A DNA stretch of 53,232 bases from Allorhizocola rhizosphaerae (GTDB lineage: Bacteria; Actinomycetota; Actinomycetes; Mycobacteriales; Micromonosporaceae). Of the stretch, positions 9,169-16,693 are shown piece by piece (within the stretch, counting starts at the first letter, position 1; each line of letters starts with the position of its first letter). The translations under genes and the position numbers were made by a program. Below the pieces are notes generated by a model. It worked only from the letters and a program-made list of their open reading frames with translations, did not search any database and had not been told where the DNA came from. The stretch is taken from contig NZ_QJUG01000025.1 of NCBI RefSeq assembly GCF_003426775.1, positions 1 through 53,232 on the forward strand, read 5' to 3'.

Positions 9169-10023
9169 ATGCAGAAACGGGCGTTCTGGGTGTCCGGGTT
9201 CCTGGTGATCGCGGTCATGCTGGCGATCATGGCCGTCGCGGCGCTCATCGCGGTTAACGTGGCGCTGCCGGAGTGGGGCATCGCGGTGACGCTCCTTGCG
9301 GCAGTGGTGATTGCCGGGCTGCTCGCCACCGGGCTGATCATCATCAGCCCCAACGACGCCCGCGTCGTCCAGTTCTTCGGCCATTACGTCGGCACGATCG
9401 ACCGGCCCGGCCTGCACTGGACGTGGCCGCTGACCGAGAAGCGCAAGGTGTCCAAGCGCATCCGCAACTTCGAGACCGACCGGCTCAAGGTGTCCGACGC
9501 CGACGGCAACCCGGTGGAGATCGCGGCCGTCGTGGTCTGGCGGGTGGTCGACACATACGCGGCCAAGTTCGCGGTCGACGACTTCGTCAACTTCGTGGAG
9601 GTGCAGGCCGAGACGGCCGTGCGGCACCTGGCCACGAGCTACCCCTATGAGGCACATCACAGCGGCCGCACGAGCCTGCGCGACAGCTCCGCCGTGAGCG
9701 AGGAGCTCACGGCCGAGCTCGCCGAGCGGGCGACGTCGGCCGGGGTCGAGGTCATCGAGTCGCGCATCACGCACCTGGCCTACGCGCCAGAGATCGCCCA
9801 CGCCATGCTCGCCCGCCAGCAGGCCGAGGCCATCGTGGCCGCGCGCTTCAAAATTGTCGAGGGTGCCGTCGGCATGGTCTCCGACGCGCTCGGCGGCCTG
9901 CGCGAGCATGGCATCGTAGACCTCGACGAGGAGCGCAAGGCGCAGATGGTGTCCAATCTGCTGGTCGTGCTGTGCGGTGACCGCCCGGCGCAACCCATCG
10001 TCAACGCGGGGACGCTCTACTGA
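9169..10023 (+). CDS. SPFH/band-7 domain membrane protein
   Basis: 284 residues: two hydrophobic segments (about 6-28 and 35-57), then an SPFH domain beginning with [19 protein letters not shown] and GLHWTWPL, with the usual helical end ([20 protein letters not shown]). Such proteins form ring or cage assemblies on the membrane and regulate proteases or microdomains. The second in-frame ATG (9169) was chosen because AGAAGG lies 9 bp upstream; the upstream GTG and ATG are too close to it. It is followed after 12 bp by an Arc-like DNA-binding protein. The window has a second SPFH gene (slipin) at its right end. Confidence 0.85.
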   Translation: MQKRAFWVSGFLVIAVMLAIMAVAALIAVNVALPEWGIAVTLLAAVVIAGLLATGLIIISPNDARVVQFFGHYVGTIDRPGLHWTWPLTEKRKVSKRIRNFETDRLKVSDADGNPVEIAAVVVWRVVDTYAAKFAVDDFVNFVEVQAETAVRHLATSYPYEAHHSGRTSLRDSSAVSEELTAELAERATSAGVEVIESRITHLAYAPEIAHAMLARQQAEAIVAARFKIVEGAVGMVSDALGGLREHGIVDLDEERKAQMVSNLLVVLCGDRPAQPIVNAGTLY

Positions 10024-10035
10024 GGACAGTCGCAC

Positions 10036-10212
10036 ATGCCTGAGCGCAAGAAACTGTTGCTACGGCTGGATCCGGCCGTCCACGACGCCATGGCGAAGTG
10101 GGCGGCCGACGACCTGCGCAGCGTCAACGCCCAGATCGAATACGCGCTACGGATGGCCCTCAAATCCGCGGGCCGGGCGCTTGACAAAGATCTGCGCGAG
10201 GATCAGTCCTAG
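10036..10212 (+). CDS. Small ribbon-helix-helix (Arc/HicB-like) DNA-binding protein
   Basis: 58 residues. Begins with the strand KKLLLRLDPAVHDAMAKWA, then RSVNAQIEYALRMAL, the strand-helix-helix layout of Arc/MetJ and HicB-type antitoxin regulators (RLD at the strand end, S-x-N-x-QIE at the start of helix B). Lies 12 bp after the SPFH gene and is surely co-transcribed. Likely an autorepressor of the pair via the GTGATATCAC site. Its 3' end overlaps by 66 bp the 3' end of the opposing membrane-protein gene. Confidence 0.8.
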   Translation: MPERKKLLLRLDPAVHDAMAKWAADDLRSVNAQIEYALRMALKSAGRALDKDLREDQS

Positions 10213-10479
10213 GCCGACCAAAAAGAGCAGGTTGGAGACCGTGTTGAAGACCAACATGGAGAGCGCGATGCTTTCTCCCCTCAGGTCGTCCACCGCCGAG
10301 AGGATCCAGGGCCATGCGATGGCCGCAACCCGCTCGAGCACGAGGACGCCCACGCCGGCGGCCGCTAGCGGGTGGCGCTTTACGAGCAGCACGATCGCCG
10401 CGGCGATCAGCAGAAGCATGATCGCGATCGATTCGATGCTGAGGAGCGCATTCAAGACCTTCAAGGACACGCGAACCAC
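10147..10479 (-). CDS. Small membrane protein, function unknown
   Basis: 110 residues with three clear hydrophobic segments (about 13-33, 38-58 and 75-98) and a basic C-terminal tail. No family recognised. It reads towards the SPFH-RHH pair and overlaps the 3' end of the RHH gene. It is divergent from thrB across a 37-bp gap holding repeated TATAGG elements. The GTG start (MVRVSLKVL) is the first in frame. Confidence 0.6.
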   Translation of the reverse strand: MVRVSLKVLNALLSIESIAIMLLLIAAAIVLLVKRHPLAAAGVGVLVLERVAAIAWPWILSAVDDLRGESIALSMLVFNTVSNLLFLVGLGLILAQIFVKRPARGFEGHP

Positions 10480-10480
10480 C

Positions 10481-10516
10481 GTATAGGAACACCGCTATAG
10501 GAGCCCCGCTTAGGAT
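10481..10516. promoter_or_regulatory. Divergent promoter gap, small membrane protein / thrB
   Basis: The gap contains three spaced similar elements, CCGTATAGGA, CCGCTATAGGA and CCGCTTAGGA, at about 14-16 bp steps; CTATAG reads the same on both strands. TAGGAT at 10511-10516 would place a thrB start point near GTG 10523, giving a leaderless message. TATAGC on the minus strand could serve the membrane-protein gene. Promoter assignment is by inspection only. Confidence 0.35.
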
Positions 10517-11404
10517 GTGGCGGTGGCGATCTCCTACACCGTGCGGGTGCCCGCGACCAGCGCCAACCTTGGCCCGGGCTTCGACAGCCTCGGCCTTGCC
10601 CTGACTCTGCACGACGAGGTCACCGCGACGTTCACCGATGGCCCGACCAAGGTGGAGATCGAGGGCGAGGGTGCCGGGGAGCTGCTCACCGACGACCGCC
10701 ACCTGATCGTCTACGCGATGCGCGAGACGTTCGCCGAGATTGCGCGGCCGCAACCCGCAGGCGTCGTGCTGCGCTGCGTCAACCGCATCCCGCAGGCACG
10801 CGGGCTCGGATCGTCCAGCGGGGCGATCGTGGCCGGGGTGACGCTGGCCAACGCGCTGGCGGGAAGCCCACTGGACCGTGCGGGGGAGCTGCGCATCGCC
10901 GGGCGGATCGAGGGGCACCCGGACAACGTGGCCCCATGCCTGCTCGGCGGGTTCACCATCGCGTGGACCGCGGGCGGCACGGCCAAGGCCGTGTCGCTGG
11001 CGCCGCGGCCCGACATCCGGCCGACTCTGCTGGTACCGGCAAATCAGGGTTTTACCAAAGAGGCGCGTGCGGCGCTGCCCAAGACCGTCCCACACGCGGA
11101 CGCCGCGTTCAACGCCGCGCGGTCGGCGCTGCTCGTGCACGCGATGACGGCGGATCCGAGCCTGCTGTTCGAGGCCACGGAGGACCGGCTGCACCAGGAT
11201 TACCGCGCGGGATCGATGCCCGCGAGCGCGGAGATGGTCCGGCAGCTGCGGGCGCTGGGCGTCGCCGCGGTGATCAGCGGCGCTGGGCCGAGTGTGTTGG
11301 CGCTCACTGCGCTTCCTGTCGGATTTGAGCCAGGGAGGCGGTGGTTGACCCATAGCCTGGCTGCGGAAACGGCTGGCGCGGCGATCCAGCCGGGTAACAT
11401 TTAG
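10517..11404 (+). CDS. thrB: Homoserine kinase
   Basis: GHMP-family kinase that phosphorylates homoserine, providing the substrate for thrC. Visible motifs: RVPATSANLGPGFDSLGLAL at the N-terminus, the GHMP ATP loop ARGLGSSSGAIVAG at about residues 95-108, and the C-terminal glycine motif AAVISGAGPSVLAL. 295 residues. GTG starts at 10517 and 10523 are both possible; the second fits a leaderless message from TAGGAT. Normally thrC-thrB are adjacent; here a 5-kb insertion separates them, so thrB probably has its own promoter. Confidence 0.95.
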   Translation: MAVAISYTVRVPATSANLGPGFDSLGLALTLHDEVTATFTDGPTKVEIEGEGAGELLTDDRHLIVYAMRETFAEIARPQPAGVVLRCVNRIPQARGLGSSSGAIVAGVTLANALAGSPLDRAGELRIAGRIEGHPDNVAPCLLGGFTIAWTAGGTAKAVSLAPRPDIRPTLLVPANQGFTKEARAALPKTVPHADAAFNAARSALLVHAMTADPSLLFEATEDRLHQDYRAGSMPASAEMVRQLRALGVAAVISGAGPSVLALTALPVGFEPGRRWLTHSLAAETAGAAIQPGNI

Positions 11405-11408
11405 CGTA

Positions 11409-11427
11409 CGTTCGGACACGCCGAACG
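11409..11427 (+). terminator. Hairpin after thrB
   Basis: Perfect 7-bp inverted repeat CGTTCGG / CCGAACG with a 5-nt loop, 5 bp after the thrB stop, followed by a GC-rich run but no T tract. Likely a terminator or attenuator. The rest of the 293-bp gap before rho holds a possible promoter (TTGCCG at 11437, 18 bp, TACGCT at 11461) and a leader of about 230 nt in which I see no ORF or riboswitch; long rho leaders are common in bacteria for autogenous control. Confidence 0.5.
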
Positions 11428-11697
11428 GGCCCGGTGTTGCCGCTGGTGGCACCGGTTGACTACGCTCTAGGGCAGCACAGCCGCGAAGCGCCCGATCCAT
11501 CTGCGGGGCGGCGCAAACCCTCAGTTCTTCTCAGGCGTCCACCCGCAGCCACAGATCGCCTCATGCGCGTCTGAGCAACAACCTCCCGCGAGCACTCCCA
11601 GACCGGTGTGCTCTGCGGGTATCCGAGGCCGCCCGGCCACTTCTCCAGGCGTTTCGCCAGATCCGGGCAGCCCCGGCCAATCGAGGGAAGGAATCCA

Positions 11698-13467
11698 TTG
11701 AGCGACACCACCGACACGATGTCGGCTGTTTCCCAGGTCGCTGACGACGCCTCCACCGGCCGGCGCCGCCGTAGCAGTGGAAGCGGGCTGTCCGCCAAGC
11801 TGCTGCCGGAACTGCAGGCCATGGCTGCGGGGATGGGCATCACGGGCACGGGGCGGATGCGCAAGGGCGAGCTCATTGCCGCCATCACCGCTGCTCAGAC
11901 CGGGGGATCGCCGAGGGCGCGGGCAGCGTCCGCGCCGGCACGCGAGGAGGTCCGCGCCGAGGTGCGCGACTCCGCTGCCGAACCAGTAGCCGAGCCGGAG
12001 GCCGTGCGTCGGCCGAGCCGGCGGGTCAGCCGCACCTCGGGTCCGCCCGAGCAGGCCTCTTTGCTGGACGCCGCGCCAGAGGGCGAAGCGGCCCCTGCGC
12101 AGAAGGAGGAGCGCGGCCAGCGACGGTTCGAGCGCGACAACCGCGAGAGCCGGGAAGGCCGTGAGGGCCGGGACAACCGCGAGAGCCGGGAAAGCCGCGA
12201 CGGACGTGACGGCGACGACGACGGTGACGGCCGGCGCAGCCGGCGCAGCCGCTTCCGCGACCGCCGTCGTGGACGTGATCGAACTCACGCCGACAGTGCT
12301 GGTGCTGCCGGGAGCGAGCCGCAGGTCGCCGAGGACGACGTGCTGGTGCCGGTCGCGGGCATCGTCGACGTGCTCGAAAACTATGCCTTCGTGCGGACGA
12401 CGGGCTACCTGTCGGGTCCCAACGACGTTTACGTGTCGATGTCCCAGATCAAGAAGTACGGTCTGCGCCGCGGTGACGCGATCACGGGTGCCGTGCGCTC
12501 GGCGCGCGAGGGCGAGCAGCGCCGCGACAAATACAACCCGCTGGTCCGGCTCGACACGATCAACGGCATGGATCCGGAGGAGGCGCGCAAGCGGCCCGAG
12601 TTCTACAAGCTCACGCCGCTGTATCCGCAGGACCGCCTGCGCCTGGAGACCGAGCCGCACATCCTGACCACCCGGGTCATCGACCTCGTGATGCCGATCG
12701 GCAAGGGCCAGCGCGCGCTCATCGTTTCCCCGCCCAAGGCGGGCAAGACGATGATCCAGCAGGCCATCGCCAACGCGATCACGAAGAACAACCCCGAGTG
12801 CCACCTGATGGTCGTGCTCGTCGACGAGCGGCCCGAAGAGGTCACCGACATGCAGCGCTCGGTCAAGGGCGAGGTCATCGCCTCGACCTTCGACCGCCCG
12901 CCGCAGGACCACACCACGGTCGCCGAGCTCGCGATCGAGCGGGCCAAGCGCCTGGTCGAGCTCGGCCACGATGTGGTCGTGCTGCTCGACTCGATCACCC
13001 GCCTGGGCCGGGCCTACAACCTGGCCGCGCCCGCGTCGGGCCGCATCCTGTCGGGTGGTATCGACTCGACGGCGCTGTACCCGCCGAAGCGCTTCCTGGG
13101 CGCCGCGCGCAACATCGAAAACGGCGGATCGCTAACCATCATCGCCAACGCGCTGGTGGAGACCGGTTCGGCGATGGATTCGGTGATCTTCGAGGAGTTC
13201 AAGGGCACGGGCAACGCCGAGCTCAAGCTCGACCGCAAGATCGCGGAGAAGCGGGTCTTCCCGGCCATCGACATCGACCCGTCCGGCACGCGCAAGGAGG
13301 AGATCCTGCTCGCGCCGGAGGAGCTTGTGATCATTCACAAGCTGCGCAAGGTGCTGCACTCGCTGGAGTCGCAGGCCGCGATCGATCTGCTGCTCGACCG
13401 GCTCAAGCAGACCCGGACCAACATCGAGTTCCTGATGCAGATCGCGAAGTCGACACCCGGGGAGTAG
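11698..13467 (+). CDS. rho: Transcription termination factor Rho
   Basis: Hexameric RNA-dependent ATPase that ends transcription. 589 residues from a TTG start (LSDTTDTMSAV) preceded by AGGGAAGGA; Streptomyces rho begins in the same way. Order: Rho-N-like region with SAP-like LLPELQAMAAGMGI; an Arg/Asp/Glu-rich disordered insert (about residues 140-200, repeats of RDNRESRE); the RNA-binding cold-shock-like domain; then the ATPase core with Walker A PPKAGKTM (about residue 350), DERPEEVTDM, and the R-loop GGSLTIIANALVETGSAMD. The charged insert is typical of actinobacteria and adds RNA affinity. Confidence 0.97.
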   Translation: MSDTTDTMSAVSQVADDASTGRRRRSSGSGLSAKLLPELQAMAAGMGITGTGRMRKGELIAAITAAQTGGSPRARAASAPAREEVRAEVRDSAAEPVAEPEAVRRPSRRVSRTSGPPEQASLLDAAPEGEAAPAQKEERGQRRFERDNRESREGREGRDNRESRESRDGRDGDDDGDGRRSRRSRFRDRRRGRDRTHADSAGAAGSEPQVAEDDVLVPVAGIVDVLENYAFVRTTGYLSGPNDVYVSMSQIKKYGLRRGDAITGAVRSAREGEQRRDKYNPLVRLDTINGMDPEEARKRPEFYKLTPLYPQDRLRLETEPHILTTRVIDLVMPIGKGQRALIVSPPKAGKTMIQQAIANAITKNNPECHLMVVLVDERPEEVTDMQRSVKGEVIASTFDRPPQDHTTVAELAIERAKRLVELGHDVVVLLDSITRLGRAYNLAAPASGRILSGGIDSTALYPPKRFLGAARNIENGGSLTIIANALVETGSAMDSVIFEEFKGTGNAELKLDRKIAEKRVFPAIDIDPSGTRKEEILLAPEELVIIHKLRKVLHSLESQAAIDLLLDRLKQTRTNIEFLMQIAKSTPGE

Positions 13468-13474
13468 TGCTGTA

Positions 13475-13497
13475 TTGCTTTGCTCCTGCTAAAGCAA
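13475..13497 (+). terminator. Rho gene terminator hairpin
   Basis: TTGCTTT / AAAGCAA inverted repeat with a 9-nt loop, 7 bp after the rho stop. A second compact GC hairpin (GGGCGG / CCGCCC, 13503-13515) follows at once. The remaining ~140 bp before the next gene's stop has coding-like G/C third-position bias in one plus frame up to about 13615 and may be a gene remnant; I could not assign it. Confidence 0.5.
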
Positions 13498-13657
13498 GTC
13501 GCGGGCGGACCGCCCCTTGAGGGCGACGCCATCCAAGCCGATCTTGACCACCTCGTGGCGCTGGTGAGGTATCGCTTGGCGGACCTGCCGTGTCAGCAGT
13601 CCGCCGCGATTCCTCACTTGCGTAAAAGATCGTCAGGATGGCGCCGCCGGCGGTCCG

Positions 13658-14542
13658 CTAGAAGTTTCCTTCGGCGACCTGGAAGACCGTCAGCCCGAGC
13701 TGACGCCACATCTGTACGACCTGGTTGCGGTCATCGAACACCGCGATGACCCGCCAGGCGTGCCGGATGCGGTCCTCGAAGATCTCGCGCTTGACGACGG
13801 CGTCCTTGCGGGCGTCGCCGGTCGTGCGCATGTACAGCGCGGCATAGGGCACACCGACGTGCTTGGCCAGCCACTCCTCGGTGAGATGGCGGTAGTCGTC
13901 GGTGCGGCCCGTGCAGTAGATGATCGTGTGTCCGGCCGCGTGCATGGCGCGCACGGCCTCGATCACCGGTGCGTTTGGACTGTCCAAATGCACCAGACTG
14001 CTGTCGTATGGGCTGCGCTCGCCCATGATGGCCACCGTGCCGTCGAGGTCGACCAGGATCGCGGGCGGCAGGTCGAGGCTGGGCTCGTATTTCTCCACCT
14101 TCACGGCCGTCGGCAGCTCGATCTTCGAGCGGCCGCCGGCCAGGTAGCGGCGATACATGTCGAAAATCACGTCCCGGCCGACCTGCTCGGCTTCCGGTCG
14201 CAGCGCATCCCGGTCCGCGCAGATTTCCGGGGGTACGGAGGTGAAGTCCTCGATGACCGCCGACGCGCCCGCCCGCAGGGCCAGGTCGGCGAGCTCGCGA
14301 ACGGTCCGGCCGCGCAGGTTGGTGTCGTCGCAGATCACGTTGACGCCCCGGGCGAGCAGCGCGGTGATGGCGGCGTGCTGCGCGAGGGTCACGTGTCGCT
14401 CGTGCCGATCGTTGCCCGAGTAGCCGCCGTGAAGCATGCGCCGCAGCTCGTCCCGGTTGACGCGCACCGCGTTGCGCTGCGCCTTGGCCCAGGTCGTCTT
14501 GCCGGAGCCGGGCAGACCGCGGGTGATGGTCAACGTCGCCAC
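13658..14542 (-). CDS. T4 Pnkp-type polynucleotide kinase / 3'-phosphatase
   Basis: 294 residues, same domain order and length as phage T4 PseT (301 aa). N-terminal 5'-OH kinase: P-loop GLPGSGKTT (9-17), VNRDELRRM with the catalytic Asp31 and Arg34 equivalents, and CDDTN (71-75). C-terminal HAD 3'-phosphatase: VDLDGTVA with D165 and D167, YCTGR, GDARKDAVVKREIF and FDDRNQVVQMWR, which closely match T4. The enzyme heals broken RNA or DNA ends (5'-OH, 3'-P) for ligation. No RNA ligase or anticodon nuclease lies nearby. Single gene, divergent from rpmE. Confidence 0.88.
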   Translation of the reverse strand: MATLTITRGLPGSGKTTWAKAQRNAVRVNRDELRRMLHGGYSGNDRHERHVTLAQHAAITALLARGVNVICDDTNLRGRTVRELADLALRAGASAVIEDFTSVPPEICADRDALRPEAEQVGRDVIFDMYRRYLAGGRSKIELPTAVKVEKYEPSLDLPPAILVDLDGTVAIMGERSPYDSSLVHLDSPNAPVIEAVRAMHAAGHTIIYCTGRTDDYRHLTEEWLAKHVGVPYAALYMRTTGDARKDAVVKREIFEDRIRHAWRVIAVFDDRNQVVQMWRQLGLTVFQVAEGNF

Positions 14543-14642
14543 GTCCCCATCTTGAGCTATAGTTATCGGTCGTCTCCAGGTACTGGTTCACGTCGTGATT
14601 TGCACGGCGACCCAGCGACCGCGTTTGAAAGGACTATCGGCG

Positions 14643-14876
14643 ATGAAACCCGGCATCCACCCGCAGTACAACGTGACCACGGTCACCTGTTCGTGCGGCA
14701 ACACCTTCCAGACCCGCAGCACCGCCAAGGGCGGGGCGATCCACACCGAGTCGTGCAACGTCTGCCACCCGTTCTACACGGGCAAGCAGCGCATCCTCGA
14801 CACCGCCGGCCGGGTGGCCAAGTTCCAGGCCAAGTACGCCAAGGTCCAGAAGAAGGACTCGAAGGACTCCAAGTAG
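14643..14876 (+). CDS. rpmE: 50S ribosomal protein L31 (zinc-binding type)
   Basis: 77 residues: [19 protein letters not shown], then [12 protein letters not shown]. The four cysteines (C16, C18, C37, C40) make this the zinc-containing C+ form; actinobacteria often have a second zinc-free form induced in zinc starvation. The ATG was chosen because GAAAGGA is 9 bp upstream; an upstream in-frame start adds non-conserved residues. Followed by a strong terminator hairpin and then prfA. Confidence 0.96.
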   Translation: MKPGIHPQYNVTTVTCSCGNTFQTRSTAKGGAIHTESCNVCHPFYTGKQRILDTAGRVAKFQAKYAKVQKKDSKDSK

Positions 14877-14886
14877 CTGTCCCGCC

Positions 14887-14916
14887 GACGCCCGCCCTTA
14901 TTCGGGGGCGGGCGTC
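14887..14916 (+). terminator. Strong GC hairpin between rpmE and prfA
   Basis: 11-bp perfect stem GACGCCCGCCC / GGGCGGGCGTC with an 8-nt loop, 10 bp after the rpmE stop. No T tract, but such stems act as terminators in actinomycetes. It would leave prfA to read-through or to a weak promoter in the 21 bp before its start. Confidence 0.7.
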
Positions 14917-14937
14917 GAGCCGTATCTGGGGGAGACC

Positions 14938-16026
14938 ATGACCACTGATCGCTTGTCGGCGCTGCTGGCCGAGTATGGGGAGCTGGAGAAGCGGCTCGCC
15001 GATCCGGCCATCCACGCCAACCAGGCAGAAGCCCGCCGGGTCGGCCGGCGCTTCGCCGAGCTGACCCCGATCCACAAGACGGCGGGCGAGCTGGCGGCGC
15101 TGCGCGACGACCTGGCGGCGGCCCGCGAGCTGGCGGCGGCCGACCCCGAGTTCGCGGCCGAGGCGTCCACCTTGGAGGCCCGCATCCCGCAGGTCGAGGA
15201 GAAGCTCGCCGAGCTGCTCGCGCCGCGGGACCCCAACGACAGCAAGGACGTCATCCTGGAGATCAAGTCCGGGGAGGGCGGCGAGGAGTCGGCGCTGTTC
15301 GCAGGCGACCTGCTGCGCATGTACCTGCGCTACGCCGAGCGGCACGGCTGGGTGACCGAGATCCTGGACTCGCAGGAGTCCGACCTGGGTGGCATCAAGG
15401 ACGTCGCGGTCGCGATCAAGACCAAGGGTGTGCCGGACGGCGGCAACGGCGTCTGGTCGAGGCTCAAGTGGGAGGGCGGCGTGCATCGCGTGCAGCGCGT
15501 TCCGGCCACCGAGTCGCAGGGCCGCATCCACACCTCCGCAGCCGGTGTGCTGGTCGCGCCCGAGGCGGAGGAGACGGAGATCGAGATCGATCCCAACGAA
15601 CTGCGCGTCGACGTGTTCCGGTCGAGCGGGCCGGGTGGGCAGTCGGTGAACACGACCGACTCGGCGGTGCGCATCACGCACCTGCCCACCGGGATCGTGG
15701 TCAGCTGCCAGAACGAGAAGTCGCAGCTGCAAAACAAGGCGTCGGCGCTGCGCCTGCTGCGCGCCAAGCTGGCCCAGTTGGCTGAGGAGCAGGCGGCGGC
15801 GGCCGCGTCGGATGCGCGCAAGGCCCAGGTGCGCACGGTGGACCGGTCGGAGCGGATCCGCACCTACAACTTCCCGCAAAACCGGATCACCGATCACCGC
15901 ATCGGGTTCACGGCGTACAACCTCGATCTGGTGATGGGCGGCGAGCTCGACGCGGCTCTCGACGCGCTGAGCACCGCCGACCGCGCTGCCCGGCTCGCGG
16001 GCGAAACGGAACTGTCCCGGCAGTAG
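14938..16026 (+). CDS. prfA: Peptide chain release factor 1
   Basis: Recognises UAA and UAG and triggers peptide release. 362 residues. The stop-codon motif is PAT at 189-191 ([10 protein letters not shown]) and the catalytic GGQ is at 233-235 ([18 protein letters not shown]). The N-terminal helical domain and C-terminal AARLAGE are usual. ATG preceded by GGGGGAGA. prmC, which methylates the GGQ glutamine and normally follows directly, is 5.9 kb downstream because of an inserted block. Confidence 0.97.
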   Translation: MTTDRLSALLAEYGELEKRLADPAIHANQAEARRVGRRFAELTPIHKTAGELAALRDDLAAARELAAADPEFAAEASTLEARIPQVEEKLAELLAPRDPNDSKDVILEIKSGEGGEESALFAGDLLRMYLRYAERHGWVTEILDSQESDLGGIKDVAVAIKTKGVPDGGNGVWSRLKWEGGVHRVQRVPATESQGRIHTSAAGVLVAPEAEETEIEIDPNELRVDVFRSSGPGGQSVNTTDSAVRITHLPTGIVVSCQNEKSQLQNKASALRLLRAKLAQLAEEQAAAAASDARKAQVRTVDRSERIRTYNFPQNRITDHRIGFTAYNLDLVMGGELDAALDALSTADRAARLAGETELSRQ

Positions 16027-16034
16027 GTAGAGGG

Positions 16035-16089
16035 TTGACCGCGTTTGGCTATAGGTCGTAGCTTTAGTTATGGCCAATAGCCAAACGCG
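16035..16089 (+). promoter_or_regulatory. TetR gene promoter embedded in a 13-bp inverted repeat
   Basis: -35 TTGACC (16035-16040), 18 bp, -10 TAGCTT (16059-16064), with the ATG 6 bp after the -10, so the message is leaderless. The arms CGCGTTTGGCTAT (16040-16052) and ATAGCCAAACGCG (16077-16089) are a perfect 13-bp inverted repeat separated by 24 bp, flanking the -10 and the start codon. This is a natural operator for autorepression; the second arm is inside codons 3-7. Confidence 0.65.
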
Positions 16090-16693
16090 CCGCCAGTTGC
16101 GACGCGAAGAGACCATCGCGCAGATTCTGGCGCTCGCCGTGGAGCTCATGTCGGCAGAAGGCGTTGCGGCGCTTAGCCTTTCGGATGTCGCGCGGCGGCT
16201 CGGCATCCAGCCGCCGTCGCTGTTCAAGTATTTCCCGTCCAAGCTCGCGCTCTATGACGCGCTGTTCGCGGAGGGCGCGCGACAGGTGCTGGCGGAGTTC
16301 CGTGGGGCCGTGCGGGAGGCCGAGCCGGGCGTGCCCGCGTTGCGGGCGGCAGTCGCCGCCGTCGGCCGTTGGGGCCTGGCCAACCAGGCGTTGGCGCAGC
16401 TGCTGTTCTGGCGTCCGGTGCCAAGGTTTGTGCCATCGCAGAAGTCGTTCGCGCCCGCCGTGGAGTTCGTGGACGAGATCGGTGAGGTGTTGCGGGCGGC
16501 TGTGTCGTCGCGCCAACTGCGCCCCGAGGCGGCGGAGGAGCCGGCGCAGGCGCTGCTTTCCACGCTCATCGCAGGGGCGATGACCCAGCAGATGGCCAAC
16601 GAGCCCGACGCGGCCTTTGAGGATGGGCGATTCACGAGCCTGCTGCCACGGCTGATTGACATGTTCGTCGCGGCGCATGGAGGCAAGCTGTGA
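16070..16693 (+). CDS. TetR family transcriptional regulator
   Basis: 207 residues. The N-terminal helix-turn-helix is clear: ILALAVELMSAEGVAALSLS, DVARRLGIQPPSLFKYFPSK, with the TetR signature ending in KYFPSKLALYDALF. The C-terminal ligand domain is of the TetR_C_33-like sort (RLLPRLIDMFVAAHG). It is leaderless and bracketed by its own inverted repeat. Its stop overlaps the next gene's GTG (GTGA), so the DinB/MDMPI-like protein is co-expressed and is the probable regulated target, along with itself. Confidence 0.88.
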   Translation: MANSQTRRQLRREETIAQILALAVELMSAEGVAALSLSDVARRLGIQPPSLFKYFPSKLALYDALFAEGARQVLAEFRGAVREAEPGVPALRAAVAAVGRWGLANQALAQLLFWRPVPRFVPSQKSFAPAVEFVDEIGEVLRAAVSSRQLRPEAAEEPAQALLSTLIAGAMTQQMANEPDAAFEDGRFTSLLPRLIDMFVAAHGGKL

